Below are positions 20,961 to 32,999 of a DNA stretch of 64,000 nt, one piece after another; position 1 is the first letter of the stretch; every line of letters starts with the position of its first letter. The stretch is from the NCBI GenBank assembly GCA_018806985.1, contig JADANN010000088.1, positions 1 through 64,000 of the forward strand. The letters are read 5' to 3'. The notes below the pieces were generated by a model. The model made no database searches. It had not been told where the DNA came from and saw nothing but the letters and a program-made list of their open reading frames with translations. The position numbers and the translations under genes are program-made. The stretch comes from Angiostrongylus vasorum. Lineage: Eukaryota > Nematoda > Chromadorea > Rhabditida > Metastrongylidae.

Positions 20961-22679
20961 AACTTCGACCTTGGGAATCATACTACTGTTGAACTAACAC
21001 GTTGATAGCAGTGGAATCTGTCTCTCCAATAGCCTTCATTCTTTGATTACAGTTCTGTAGGCAAGGGGGGTGGGGAATCTTGTAGCTCGTTGCTCAGAAA
21101 TTCATTAAAACATACAGAGCTGCTTATTCACCTTTATTAAAACGCCATAAAGGCACTGATGCTTTCACAATGGCGCTCACGCTTTCGAATGGTTCTGCGT
21201 GGAAAGAAAGTTCCGTTTGAAACTCGTTGTACGTGAATTGTCATAACATTGGAATTCAATGAAAGAATCACATAGTTTGAGCTCCACCATAACGCAGCGC
21301 ACGTGCTGACGAAAATATCTTACAAAATTTACCAATTCTTTTTCTCAGAAATCACCCGTTGGAGGTTTTAGGAAACGTCACAGACAAATAATCGCCTACT
21401 AGGCAGAAACTTCGTGGATTGCCGACCGAGTTTCATTCTCACCTATTCAGAAAAATTTTGAAAAATTGATAAACATCGCTGATGCGGGAGAGAGTTGAAC
21501 TAGGAGTGAGCATGATCATTCTATCAAGCACATGCTTCCAATGCCTCTCAACAGTAGCGAAAACCCTTCAATCATGAAATAAAATATTAACAACCGGAAT
21601 TGACTAAAACGTCCGAGATCTTCTCGCATTTCATACGTAGTTCTTCTCTAAACATTTCTAAAAAAATCGATAAACAGAATTGATTTACTGGTCAAATATA
21701 ACTCCACTTCAATAAGTGAATCTGCTCTATAACTAGTTTTATTTTCTCTGTTCACTAAGTCGAGATGAGCAGATTCACACGGAGCTTTCTGATAATTCCC
21801 TTTCATTAGAAACCATAGCATGCATTGTATTCGGTGCATCCTATAGTATACAATGCATTCTTAGCAAACTCAATAAAATGTGAAACTTACTGATGTGTAA
21901 AGACAGTGTTTCTCCTCTCTTAGACAGATCAGGTACCAGTTTGAATTGTGGATGGAGGAGTGATGGCACTTGTGTGGTGAAACTTCGGAAGCGGAGGTCT
22001 ATAACAACTGAAAACGTACGCATCCTATGGTGAACGTGCACATCTGATTATGTTCTACGATCAAAGAAGAAAAAGACTGATTAAAACCTAGTCATCAAGA
22101 GTTAGCATATTGACTCAAAGGTTCTTTGGAAAGGCGCAGACTTTTGACTTGGTTCATCGTCAAACCACGTCCTTTGTTCCACGTATATCTACCTTCAACA
22201 GCGTCGACAGCACTCAACAAAATCTTATTTCCACAGAACTGACCGATTCATCCCTGACAACCGTCCACTGTCACTTTTCTCACTGATATTTAGTATTCTC
22301 ACCTTGTCTCACCTGCTCTCATCGGGAGAATCAAGAAGAGCATTTGGCATTGTGATAGAAGGCGATATTTGTCTCTCAATGAACGTGTTCCTGCTAAACC
22401 TAACGACAGAAGGAGTTTGTCACCCTTCTTAAAGTACATCTTAGCAACTCAATCATGATCTCGCTTCCAACGATATCAGAAGTGGAAGGAAAATTTTATG
22501 GCGATACTGAAGCTCATCGAAATGTATCGAAACAATAAGAAGGTGCTTATTCAGCTTCGTTCATCTTTCATGAAGGCATCGTTAAACGGGAGTCAGTGTT
22601 TTCGATTGTCACGTGCGGAAACGAGAAATTTGGTGACATAAATACGTGATGAATAGTTCTGACTACATATTGGAATTGA
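20961..22679. other. No recognisable gene or repeat
   Basis: The first few bases carry the end of a PLE-associated terminus (AACATCGAATTATCAATCAA just upstream). The remainder is AT-rich with only short open frames on either strand and no paralogue elsewhere in the window that I could find. Confidence 0.35.
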
Positions 22680-23010
22680 GTGAGAGCTTCTCAATTGTAG
22701 TCTTTAACGCCGCTCGCTTGACAGCAGGAGTTCCTTAGAATTACTAGATTTTTCTGTACGTCATCTAGAGTAGTTCTTAATGAACTTCGCGGTCAAGTAA
22801 TCGTCAGGTAGGCAACTACTGAACGAGTTCGTGGTGGAGGCATACGAACATTTATTGATATAGGCAAAATTCATACCAAAAGTCGATATTGAATTTCTGT
22901 TTTTTGCACCAATTCTTTTGAATAGGTGCCAATACACAGGTCCAGCATGTGTTCTGGACGTAACCACTAAACGAACAGAAAGAGACTCAGAAAAGCCTGC
23001 GAGAATGTCA
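22680..23010 (+). repeat. Dispersed repeat (family 5), copy 2
   Basis: Direct-orientation counterpart of 8005-8345, sharing GTCTTTAACGCCGCTCGCTT, TTTTTCTGTACGTCATC and TTCTTTTGAATAGGTGCCAA. No protein recognised. Confidence 0.5.
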
Positions 23011-23089
23011 GGGGTTTCATAAGCGATCGTTGTCTAGACGTTTCCTATTCAGAAAACATTTGAGGGGATGCAATTAGTCATCAAATGAA

Positions 23090-23290
23090 ATGGCCACTGT
23101 CTTCGTCAGAACTGCTCAACAACAATTTTTTGTTTTCCCCGCACACGAAGGAGCTATGCGGAGACTCAAACCGCGCTCCATAAACATTTGTCTTTATTGG
23201 AAGTCTGCAAAGTTTAAAAAGGTGGCAGAGAAAACGCAAGCTCATTGTTGCTCCGACAGTTTCATTTTTCGCTTCAATGGACCGTGTGTT
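23090..23290 (+). repeat. Dispersed repeat (family 7), copy upstream of gene B
   Basis: Shares a core of about 120 bp with 57000-57130 and 59210-59350: a TTTATTGGAA-type block, AAAAGGTGGCAGAGAAAA and the following bases. Copies lie upstream of both B and C, so part of it may be duplicated 5' flank instead of a transposon. Confidence 0.4.
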
Positions 23291-24080
23291 TCACCATAGT
23301 GCAGGATATTAGCAAGAAATCACAAGACTTTATGCCCTCATGTAGTTGTTTCTTCAGGACGCGCTTCATTAATCATCTAGTGAAATTGTGCAGATGAGCT
23401 TCTTAGTGATACCAGGTTGCCACAAAGGCAGAATCCTCACTACCACAGCGAATTTAAAATAAAAACGACTGTGGCCAAATGAATGCGATTTTTTCTGTTT
23501 TTCATTCACCGATGGGAGTGCTGCTTGTGGAAAGCCGTGTTTCCTTCTTGTCATTCGATAAATCTATGGATGGCGTTTTTCCCAAAAGTGCATTTTTAAC
23601 AATGCCGTTTTGTCGATTCTACATTTCCTCGTTTGTGAGAAAGTTAAAATTTAATGTCGCTGCAACAAAAATAACATTGCCGAGGCTCGTAGAAAAAAGC
23701 TGTAGCAGGTGAGAAATCAATGCATTCGATGAACTGAGCAGTCACCTTCACACGTCGTTCTCGTACAACGTTTGGCATACGTTGTACCTCATTTGCCTAC
23801 TTTGATGTGCTCCGGAATAGCAGAGTCATCAATGCCCAGGCCGACTCAATGAATGTGACGGATTGAAAAAAATTTTCTTTCCGTTTTGAAAATGTCAAGA
23901 AGATCCCTAACACCTGCATTGTGGGCCACTAAGCACAAATTCCTAGTAAAAATCCATCGCCGATTTCTCAACAACCCTACCGAAAGCAAGACATCGTCTA
24001 CTAATTTAACCATTCCAATAGGTGCTACCATCCAAATATCTTCAGGTATGGTTTTCATAACAATGAAGAGTGTGCCAAAC
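23291..24080. promoter_or_regulatory. 5' flank of family copy B, no clear promoter elements
   Basis: No TATA-like or other motif stands out. A possible splice-leader or intron acceptor (ATATCTTCAG, ending 24045) lies 35 bases before the chosen start, and two in-frame upstream ATGs (24048, 24063) follow it. The rest is featureless. Confidence 0.25.
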
Positions 24081-26663
24081 ATGGCGAATGTTCTGACACG
24101 TCCGTTGCTGCTTTCTCTCCTCACCGTAACTACAGTGTTCGGATGTGCAGCAGGACCAGGTATTAAACACAATACTGCCCTCATAATAAAAACATTTGCA
24201 ACTTAAAGTATGAATTTATGAACCTCAACCATGTTAATATCTCTAGTATTTGGTTGCCTTAAGGAAAACTCTTTATGCAGAGAACAGTATTTGAAAGAAA
24301 TAATTTCGTTCCCAGCTCAGCAGTCGTCAAGCCAAATTTTCCAGACATATGGTGCTAATAACAATGGGGATTGAAAGTAACCCCCAGTTTATTTAATTAC
24401 TTGACAAATTTTTTTCCAGTCACTCGTTTGGAAAAAATTCATCATTTGTTCTCTATTTATCTATTTTAAAAAGTTGCGAAATCTTTCTTCTATTTATATT
24501 TCTTTCAATAAAAAGTTTGTTGAATTTAGCCTCAATGAGCACAAGGACCTTCAACGTTACCGGCTTCACAGTGCCGGTGCAGATGGTATTCTCAATGGCA
24601 CCTGGTGCTGCTGCTCAGGTCGCCGGTATTGCACCGAACGCAGAGTCAGCCAGAGGATTTGTGACACGCATTGTAATGCAAGCAGTGAGTTCTCATTCCT
24701 TCCAAAGTTCCAATGAAGGCTTCGATTTTTAAAGATTTCGTTGCAGCACTACTTTTCGGGCTTTTATGTGGTTTTAAATAATTTGGTTGGAAAGTTCCAT
24801 TTAAATTCTACCAGTTTGTGAACACCTCTGTCTTTCAGGTGTTTGATGTTCTCGAAAGACAGGGTCGTGCAACCGGCCTCCCTGATCCTGTAATCCAAGT
24901 CATTTTGAGTCAACTCACTGTGAACATCATGTACCAACCACAAGGATGCAACACAGTATCTGTGAACCCTACGCCGGTTATGCAGAGTAAGTTTCCAACT
25001 TTTAAAATCCATTTGAAAAAAGTTCGCATAAAACTAGCCGAAATTGAAAAAAAGCCTATTCCGTTGAATGCTGCCATGAAACGTACCCTTTTAAAGATAA
25101 GTATGGGAATAGAACGAATGTGATCGAAGGAGATAAGGAGCTTCTAATATCATTAACTATAGCAGCCGAATTACCATTCCATTCCTATTGTGAATTATCC
25201 TTATTCACTACGACTATCTCCACTGTATTACCATTATTGCTGTTATTATCACTGCGTTTTTCTCTCTGCGCACACGCAACACCTCCTCTTAGAAAAGAGC
25301 ATAAGGGCAGTTGATGAGAGAGCCAACCCAAAAAACAGTTGCAGTAATTGACAACAATAATAATAACAATCTTTTCTTGCAAAAATGCCCTTTTGAGATT
25401 TGGAAACCCGCGTCTAAGGAGAGAAAACCAAGAAACTCTAGTACCTCTTTTTTTAAAAATAGGAATTATGGCGGGTTGAAATCTCACGCTAAGGCGGTAA
25501 AGTAGAAACAGTAGATAACACAGGCAAAATTTTCTTAAGGAAGTTAGTGGGCTTTCAGGAATGCGAAATTGGCAGAAATCTCCATTTTCAGTCTTTTTTT
25601 CTACAAACATAGTACTGCTCAGTGTTTCCACACTGGAGTTCTGAGAACAATCCACCGCTTTCTTCACAGAGGCAAATTCTTAGGGGCTTGCAGTCATTTA
25701 AACGAGCGGTTGCTAAAACGTTCACCTTTCTTGGTGTTTCAACTACCTTGTTAAATAATTTTTCTGCGTGTTTTGCTAGTTAAATTCAGTATCCTAAAAA
25801 AGAACTTTGTAGAAACATAAAAGCAAAAAGAAGTTGCACCCATCTGACAGAAAAAAAATTTTCCAGTTATTCTAATGAGGACGGAATGCAGGGAAGTTGG
25901 TAGAGGCACCCTTTAACACATAAGGCATTAATCCCGCACCCTGGTTCATCAAGCTTTCCATTCAACAAAAGTCATATCAGACCTGTCTTAGAGGAAAGCA
26001 GCACTGACTCGACACATCCGTAGGCCACCACTAATCATTGTAAAGGCCAGATACGCATTCAATCGCCTCTGACGATCCTTAATGAAGTCGAATGGATGTC
26101 ATACCCCTCAGCGATTGATCAACGCCAAAAGCTTTATGCTTTTTATAGCTTTATTCTGATAAAAGTACAAGATCCATCACTTTAAAAAATTGTAACGAAT
26201 GGTTAAGTTAAAAACACTTGAAAAACGATTATCCTTGAAATGATCCCACTGAATAACTACAGTGTTTCTATACCATTTATTCCATATTAAAGCAACGTAG
26301 TCGAAAAAATGCACAGAACTAAAGGAAAAAGCCGATTTTACGCGCATTCAAAACAAACGTTTGAATAAAGGGAGCTATGTTCCAGTCATGCCCATGAACA
26401 ATGATGCCGGCCTGCGTCATCATCGGCAACACCGTAAGTGCAGTCTGTACAATGGATTGTATGATAGGCATGGCCGCGAATGTAATGCCTGTTTCCGCCT
26501 CAGCCATGACAATTTCAGGAACTCTCACGACCACAAACATCATCATGGCGAATTGGTCGAGAGAGATGTGGCAAGGAGTGGTGGACAGGGTGATTCGGGC
26601 CTTGCAATCAGGTCCTTTTGGAACGAACTTTTTCTCGGCAGTTGCCACAGTCCAATGAAGTAA
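24081..26663 (+). CDS. Small secreted-protein family, copy B (one-base insertion in exon 4)
   Basis: Function unknown. Exons are 24081-24159 (signal peptide, LLLSLLTVTTVFGCAA), 24530-24684 (TFNVTGFTVPVQMVFSM, GFVTRIVMQA), 24839-24986 (VFDVLERQGRATGLPDP, QVILSQLTVNIMYQP) and 26386 onward (CVIIGNTVSAVC, NIIMANWSREMWQGVVDRVI). Exon phases match A and C. Compared with A, C and D, exon 4 has one extra base about 12-15 bases after its acceptor. As read, translation therefore moves into another frame that stays open to a stop at 26661-26663, giving a histidine-rich tail (HDHKHHHGELVERDVA). The conserved frame would stop at 26656-26658. Either this is a recent frameshift or a base error, or B encodes a new C-terminus. 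Met 24081 is chosen because it aligns with Met 1 of copy C. The last exon lacks the intron seen in C and D. Confidence 0.6.
25960..26120 (-). repeat. tRNA-like repeat family 2, body copy, in intron 3 of gene B
   Basis: GACCTGTCTTAGAGGAAAGCA, TAGGCCACCACTAATCATTG and GCATTCAATCGCCTCTGACG match the 34170-34340 copy, and in reverse the 1000-1215 and 56740-56950 copies. It helps explain why this intron is about 1.4 kb long compared with 463 bp in copy A. Confidence 0.5.
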
Positions 26664-26736
26664 GAAGTCGTTTACGAGCTCTTTATGATGAACAATGCAT
26701 TTGTGTGGTATGTTATACCGTTTCCTTATGGGAACA

Positions 26737-26742
26737 ATAAAC
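26737..26742 (+). terminator. AATAAA polyadenylation signal of copy B
   Basis: AATAAA lies about 75 bases after the stop codon. The surrounding GGAACAATAAAC block is conserved at the same place in copy C and, less exactly, in copy E. Confidence 0.6.
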
Positions 26743-26759
26743 TTGTCAACCGCAAAATT

Positions 26760-27819
26760 GCTCAACTGTTAAGGAAACGTAAAAAATTGCAAAATGTACT
26801 TGATTAAAAAAATTTAGGGCACCTCTAATTAACCGGTTGAAAATCCCCATGTACAAAACGAGTGTTAGGAGGTTTAGAGATTTATAACTGAAAATATCTC
26901 CCAGTACTGGGTGAAAAAACAAATTAAGGTGTGTATTACTATATTATTATTATTGCTATTATTATTAATATTAATATTATTATTGTATCATAGGTGTGCA
27001 AGGATGGAAAGAATAAATAATTTATAACAGACAGTGTAACGAAATTTGCTGGTTAAAGAAAATGTGGCACATCAAGAGAGGCTTGGAGAAATGGCAATAT
27101 TACGAAACGATGCGTTTAACAACAATAAGTTCTTATTTAACTCGCCCTTTATGTCCTACAAGGCAAGCACAGCTTTAAAGTGGCTTCTGAAGAGGGCTGG
27201 ACAAGAAATGTCTGCTTGGGCTGTTGGGCTATTATCCAGTATCTCTTAATAACTCAAAAGACCGACTTTGTATAAACTTCGAGATAAATAATCGAAATAT
27301 TTGGTTTATATGTTTTTGTAAACTGATCGCACGGATCTCACTCATGCGAGTGATCTCGCGCAGGTTAGTCGCAAGGCAATGTTGCTCGTCCTCAGGTGGC
27401 GGAAAGGGGGTTAATTACGGTTTAAAAGCGACCTTAGCTTCCTCACAAGGCGTGGATCCACTCGTTGGGACCCCCTATTTTTGCTGAGCCGATTCCTCAC
27501 ATGCTTTCTGTATTTGCGAGACGTATTCATGCATGCGTGCGTAGGTATATTATTGTTTATGGGGATTGTTACCAGTTAATTCAGCCAAAAGCCTTCAATC
27601 AAGTGAATGGAGTTATATGGGAGGGCGGTTAGGAGTCACTTCCAACAAATAAGCTCCATGTTCACTCTGGGAGAGAATGGCAACTAGCCGTCATTATGCG
27701 TAGCCACCACGTTCAAAGTGGAGCAAGCTATAGAGGGTATAAAAAAAGCTAAACACAGCAACGAGCTTCATTACTCTGGCACCAAAACAGCCCCGATTCG
27801 GCAGCGTTAGGTAGGAAGA
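26760..27819. other. No recognisable gene; ATT microsatellite
   Basis: Contains an (ATT)n-type run at about 26939-26992. A 67-codon frame at 27046-27249 is unrecognised and does not begin with ATG. The 5' part of the following RTE element may begin near 27560, but I cannot define its end. Confidence 0.35.
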
Positions 27820-30620
27820 GTACAGAAAGGCTGCTAAAACTTCAGAGCCATTCTAAGTTGCTTAAATTGCAAAGGACTAAGGCGTCAATCTGTACCTAGA
27901 GTGTGCACACACTTGCATGGACCTCCTCGAGAGGAGACTTGATCATGCAAGCAAGAAGCACAAGGTACGACGTCATTGACTAGGCTGAGCCGAGACGACG
28001 CCACCTTTCCAACGCCGTCTACGACACCGGAGAAGAACTGTTCCTCGGAACATGCGACAGTAGAGGAGTCGGCGGCGGCGGCGTTCTTGTCAACACGAAT
28101 TTGTCAATTAACATTGATTCATTCGAATAATTAACAACCTAAATCAGAGTTCTACGATTGGAGAAAACGTAGATCAATAATGGGTTTGACAATTTCCGTC
28201 GTTTATGCGCCAACATCAAACTATGACGAAGAAGGAGCCGACGCGTTCTATATGGACTTGGTTTTATGGACTTGATATACGAGGTTCAACAGAGAAGGCT
28301 ATACATTTTTCAAGGTAGGTAATCGGAGATTTTAAGGCTAAGATTGTTTCAAGGGAAAACGCATGAAGAACATCGCATTGACGCCAACGAAGTAAAAATG
28401 GAACGAGTAGGGTTAGCTTCTGTCTCAGTTCATCATGACGACTGAGACCTTCCATGGCAACTTCCAATTCCAGAACCCCCCACACTCAACGCGGGAGCTG
28501 GGAGACTCCCAGTGGAGAGCACCATAACGACATAAACCACACAGTATTACGTGGAAGCTTTTGCCTCAGCGATTTCGCTGTTTTCCCAAAATTTTACACG
28601 ACATCAGACCATCGTCACCTCTGTGCACTATTTCATATCTCGCAGAAAGGCGAAAAAGCCGCTGAAATCAAAAACCGAAGTCCCAGAGCCAGCATAAACT
28701 GGGAGCATTACTAGTACGGTGTTTAAAAAAAAGCCGTTCTCGATAATATCCACAAAAAAGGCGATCGTTCAACATCTTCATGTTGTTAATGCCATGAAAG
28801 CTTTGAGTTCAAAGGTTACCAAGAGACTTTTGTTTCCGGATACGCTCGAGCCGATAAGCCAGAGGGGAATTGCACGACTATAGGCAACCGATAATTAAGG
28901 TCCGAACTTGCAAAACGATGCAGACAGGCGATAAATAAAGATCTTAAAGAGAGAAAAGCACCAATTATGGAAGAAGCTGCAAAGACGGAGAAGGCCATTT
29001 GTAAGGCCCAACGAAGCTTCGTCAATTAGAAAATCAAGATGATTGCACTCTGACGCCCAGACGGAACAGTTAAAGCCTCCAGAAAGGCAATGGAGAAAAT
29101 CATTCACGGATAGTACTCAGATCTCTTCAATAGCCACGTCCTTTCTCCTTCACACGAAAGAAAGGGGGATGGATATGCTGTGCCACTGGTTCTCCTTTAC
29201 CAAATCCCACATGCTATTTCGTGGGTGAAAAACACAATACCACCACGTACGGACAGCACAACATCTGAACACTTGAAGAAGCTTCCGCCAGTCCTCCTAA
29301 ACACACTGGCTGGGCTCATCACACGTTACCTGTCTGAGTGCAAGGTCTCCACTCAATGGAAGACCAGCAAGACAATGCTATTCTTCAAGAAGGGTGACCA
29401 ACACGATATCGGCAACTGCCGGATTGACAGAACATTGTACGAAGGGACAGCCATGGAAGCAAGCAGGATTTCGGAAAGAAATCAGTACGATGGACTACTT
29501 CCACACGATAACAAAACACGTTGAGGTATCGCGAGAGTACAAAAGACCCCTCTGTCTCACTTTCATTCATTTAAAGCAGGCCTTTGGCTCAATTGAGATA
29601 GAAGCAGTCATGAAAGCCCTTGTTGGTCAAAGAGTCCCTACTCAATACATAAAGATTCTTCATGAGCTGTACAAAAATTTCACAAACAAGATATCACCAT
29701 TCTACAACGATATTAACATCTACGTCAAAAGAGGAGTTAGGCAAGGCGAAACCATCTCGCCAAAATTATTTACCGCCTCACTCCAGAACGTCATGCGAAC
29801 ATTGTAATAGAGTAATATGGGAGTGAAAATAGATGATCAGGAGTTACACCACCTTCGTTTTGCTGATGACATTGTTCTTAGAACACCAAACATTAGCCAA
29901 GCAGATCGAATGCTTGCCGACTTTGATAAGGCTTTTGGAAAGATTGGTCTTCGATCAAGCCTCACAAAAAGATGTTCACGAGAAACGAATTGGTTACGGT
30001 ATATCCCAATCATGCTCAACGGAATGAATATCTTTGAATAGTCCAGCTACGCCTATATAGGGGCGGGAAATCATCATCATGAACGACTTAGCCCCCAGAA
30101 GTGAGAAGGAGGAAGCGATCAGCTTGGAAAAAATTTTCAACAGCATCGAGGTTGTAGTGAAGTGAAAAAGAACACACAACTCTGTGCCTACATTTTCGAC
30201 TCAGCGAATCGTTCTACTTTAACGTATGTGTCAGGAACGTGGTCGTTACGTAAGCAGGATGAAAGACCACCCAAGATTATTGAACGCTCAGTCGAAAGGA
30301 CGTTGCCTGGAGAATCGCGTGTAACACAAGTGAAGGAAGGGATCCGAAGCTCCAACCTACGTGAACAATCGAAAATCGTAGATGCCATTATGTAGGCCAA
30401 ACAGTCAAAGATAGGGTGAGCGCCGACACGTTGTGCGTATGAACGACATCCGATGGACAGAAGCCGTTAGTGACTGGATTCGTCGAGCTATCAAACGTGC
30501 AAAAGGAAGTGATGTGATTTGCGCGGTTATCAAGCCCACTTCTTCTCGTTGAAAAGCAGTAGGAAGGTTTGAAGAACCGATTCAAAGAATCTGTATGGAG
30601 ACGTCCAGCAAACCATCAAA
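27820..30620 (+). mobile_element. RTE-type non-LTR retrotransposon, long but degenerate
   Basis: The plus strand carries the APE endonuclease in broken frames: YDVIDxAEPRRR-like, GEELFLGTCDSRGVGGGGVL, ISVVYAPTSNYDEEGADAFY, then VGNRRF where VGDFNAKIG is usual. The reverse transcriptase follows: 29394-29807 with FIHLKQAFGSIEIEAVMKAL and VKRGVRQGETISPKLFTASL; 29817-30041 with LHHLRFADDIVLRTPNISQA. A tail to about 30600 includes RMNDIRWTEAVSDWI. The FADD catalytic box is intact. Many stops and frameshifts make it inactive. It is the only RTE here with both domains. Confidence 0.75.
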
Positions 30621-31029
30621 ATAGCTCTAAATTCGTGTTCACTATCTTACACAGTCAGATCGCACTTTCCTACTACTTCCCATTCTTTTTTTTGCTTCAG
30701 TGCTTGGCCACTTCCTTTCTCACTAAGTAGTGCTCAGTCGCAGCATCACTCAATTTTGAGCAATCAATAGGTTTTACAATATTTTGTAGAAACTACACAG
30801 TCCTTAAGCGTGAACTTACCCTATTACTTACCGTCTTTATGATATCACGAATACTTCTGGTCGTTTGATGCTGTCTCTCAGATCAAACCGGTCCCTTAAG
30901 GGATTCTCCGCGAGTAAATAACTGTGAAAGCATAGTACAAGAGACTAGAAGATCCTTCAATAGTTGGTGTCATCCAAGTTGGTGTCAAGAGTTATAAATA
31001 ACGTGTCTTTGTATTGTTCAGCTAAGTCG
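30621..31029. other. No recognisable gene
   Basis: Sequence between the RTE tail and a family H repeat. No coding or repeat signal that I can support. Confidence 0.3.
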
Positions 31030-31051
31030 AAGTTGCTACGGAACCTTTATT

Positions 31052-31089
31052 CGACTAACGTTCAGACGTCTTCGCCTTCCTCAGAGCCG
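31052..31089 (-). ncRNA. Hammerhead-ribozyme-like motif
   Basis: Minus strand: CGGCU pairs with AGUCG (5 bp, one G-U where other copies have C). Core CUGAGGA is intact. Stem II is GGCG-loop-CGUC. GAAA has decayed to UGAA. The C-to-U change keeps stem I paired. Confidence 0.45.
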
Positions 31090-31246
31090 GTGATCAGAGT
31101 CGACGTCCACAGTTTTTCGCACTCTCGATTTGGTATCTCGTCGTCGCACTGAGTCGGATGTTGATTTAAATGGGGCTTCACTGAAGCAAATCCGACTCGA
31201 CACCACATAAGGGCTCTGAAAACCAGTTGACACCAGTTTGAAACAT

Positions 31247-31284
31247 CGACACTGAGGAAGATGAAGACGTTGAAACCTTAGCCG
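31247..31284 (+). ncRNA. Hammerhead-like motif
   Basis: CGACA, CUGAGGA, GAUGAAGACGUU stem II region, GAAAC, CUU, AGCCG. Both core boxes are intact but the cleavage triplet and stem I are weakened. Confidence 0.35.
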
Positions 31285-31330
31285 AATAGAATTTTCATAA
31301 CAACCTAATCTTAGCGGCCTATCAATAAAT

Positions 31331-31629
31331 AAGGCACATTGATCAATCCTACCGAAGTTAAGTGGAAGCCAATTTACGGTGACATTAACCAAACTATTTC
31401 AAGCACTGAAAATGAAGCACTGGAGAGAAGCTTTGAGATGATGCATAGATAAAGCGCCATTAAGCAGAAAGCATTGCATAACTTTAAAAATAATAAAGCT
31501 GCACTGCCGAAAGCCCACAACTTTCTATCACGCATTAAATTGGACGGGAACACAGTTGGTTTGTTGCTTTCAGCAATAGCAGAATAACACGCACGACATT
31601 AAACGAGGAAGGTATGAGAGCTGAGATAG
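31331..31629. other. No recognisable gene
   Basis: About 300 bases with no supportable feature. Confidence 0.3.
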
Positions 31630-32330
31630 CGGCGTTCCATGTCTTATTTATTGTTTAACATCTAGGTGCACTTTTATACAGATACACTAGAACTGCCGTT
31701 CCGCCATTGTATTCTTTTTCGCAAATGTTACAAGAGATGAGGCATATGGCATGTGAACTGGCGCAGTCACCACCTCTGCCACAAGGACAAATTATGCAAC
31801 TCTGTGCCTCAAATTGACGGTCATGTAGGCGGTTGCAAACTAACTGACAACGAAAGATGCTCGATGGCTTTTCAATTATCGCTACCGATTGCCCTAAACC
31901 TGCCCTTCTTTAGCACCGCTTTATAGATAGACCCACTCATCTCTAATAAAGGGCAAGATAAAAAGGGTTTTTGTTTCAGCCCAATCGTTCGTTTTAGGGC
32001 GTCGTTCTCCGTCAAAACTTACCTCGTGGAGTTACTATTTCGTAGCCATTGGAGATGGCTATTTGCCGAAAGCCAAGTTACGCGATTCCTCCTTTAGTTC
32101 CCCACTTGTGCACACAAAGGTGGCCGTTCCAAAGCATGTTTCTTACAAGCGCTCTGACAAGGATATTTTTGTTACTTGGTTTCCGGTACCACTCTGTCAT
32201 GTAACCGCATCTTGATAAGTGGGTTTCAATCCTCATGCAATCTCCACTAAAAAGCGATCTTCTACCATTAATTGGTTCTTTTTCTCTGTAGATTCGTAAC
32301 ACTTTCACTCAAAAAAAAGCAAAACACGTC
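31630..32330 (-). mobile_element. PLE fragment, RT end plus endonuclease
   Basis: Minus strand at 32078-32308 reads MTEWYRKPSNKNILVRALVR and then NMLWNGHLCVHKW, the end of the RT. At 31660-31900 come the endonuclease linker and GIY-YIG start in broken frames. A deletion joins ILV directly to RALVRNM, skipping the usual HFSSHPSxTK segment. 5'-truncated and inactive. Confidence 0.65.
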
Positions 32331-32405
32331 AAATGAGGAGAATAAATAAAATAAAATAACTAATAATAACATAAAATAAAGTAAATAATGAAATTATAAA
32401 ATAAC
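32325..32405. repeat. AT-rich simple sequence
   Basis: Imperfect (AATAA)n-type low-complexity run directly upstream of the PLE fragment. Confidence 0.7.
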
Positions 32406-32721
32406 TTGCCGAAAACTGTTAAATTAACGTTACGAAAAGATCTTTGTCATATTTGTGTCTTCCGCATATTGTTTTTATTAATGGCAGGATTCAGGAGTTA
32501 TGGCAGCACTCAACGCAATAGCGTTATTTAATTTTAACCTTTTTGTTTTACTGCCATTATTTCATTCTCGGCAGTAAAATAAAAAGGTTAAAATTGTGAT
32601 TATAACTATAGCCTCAGCTTAACTGCGTTCAATGCCGATTTGGGCTCCCCAGATCAATCCCGTTGACGGGTGATTGCTGATGGGAAAAAGATCGATAGAA
32701 CTAGCTGAGAGACAGACGAAA

Positions 32722-32880
32722 ACGAAGGACCCGCATGGTGTGGTGGTGAACGCGTTACTCCCCCTGAAAGGACAATAGCGCATTCGTTCCCCCACCATAG
32801 GCACCTGCGGTCCAGAGTTTTGCAAATATCTCAGCTTCGTTGAAGCGTTCTTTAAGTTTCTGCTAGCATTGGAAGGGCTT
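32722..32880 (+). repeat. tRNA-like SINE family 1, copy 2
   Basis: Carries GAAGGACCCGCATGGTGTGG, TGGTGTGGTGGTGAACGCGT (A-box-like), GCGCATTCGTTCCCCCACC (B-box-like) and CACCTGCGGTCCAGAGTTTT. It sits directly against the exon relic of copy F. Confidence 0.6.
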
Positions 32881-32912
32881 CCTCGAATAGATGTTGAAAG
32901 TTGAAAACTAAC

Positions 32913-32991
32913 TAGCTGCTGCTGGCATTGGATTAACAGAAACACTATCGCATCGCAGAGGTTGGCATGTGATGTTCACAGTGAGTTGACC
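32913..32991 (-). pseudogene. Secreted-protein family, copy F: exon 3 relic
   Basis: On the minus strand these 79 bases encode GQLTVNITCQPLRCDSVSVN and PMPAAA, ending at a GTTAGT donor in the same phase as copies A and D. The adjacent intron bases (AACTTTCAACATCTATTCGA) also match copy D. The first part of the exon is cut off by the RTE that begins at about 33000. No other exon of this copy is visible nearby. It is on the opposite strand to A, B, C, D and E. Confidence 0.7.
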
Positions 32992-32999
32992 CTGGGATA

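Larger units (their letters stand above)
31030..31330. repeat. Inverted pair of family H repeats
   Basis: Left half (31030-31200) is family H in minus orientation with the motif at 31052-31089. Right part (31225-31330) is in plus orientation with the motif at 31247-31284 and the ATAACAACCTAATCTTAGC terminus. Together they form an imperfect palindrome with a hammerhead-like motif facing outwards near each end. Confidence 0.5.

Noticed and set aside
26319..26765. 148-codon minus ORF opposite exon 4 of copy B
   Set aside because: Antisense frames are open in several paralogues, but substitutions follow the sense MANWSREMW frame, so this looks like a shadow.
26939..26992. ATT-rich block as a regulatory element
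   Set aside because: Simple (ATT)n microsatellite with nothing further to support a function.
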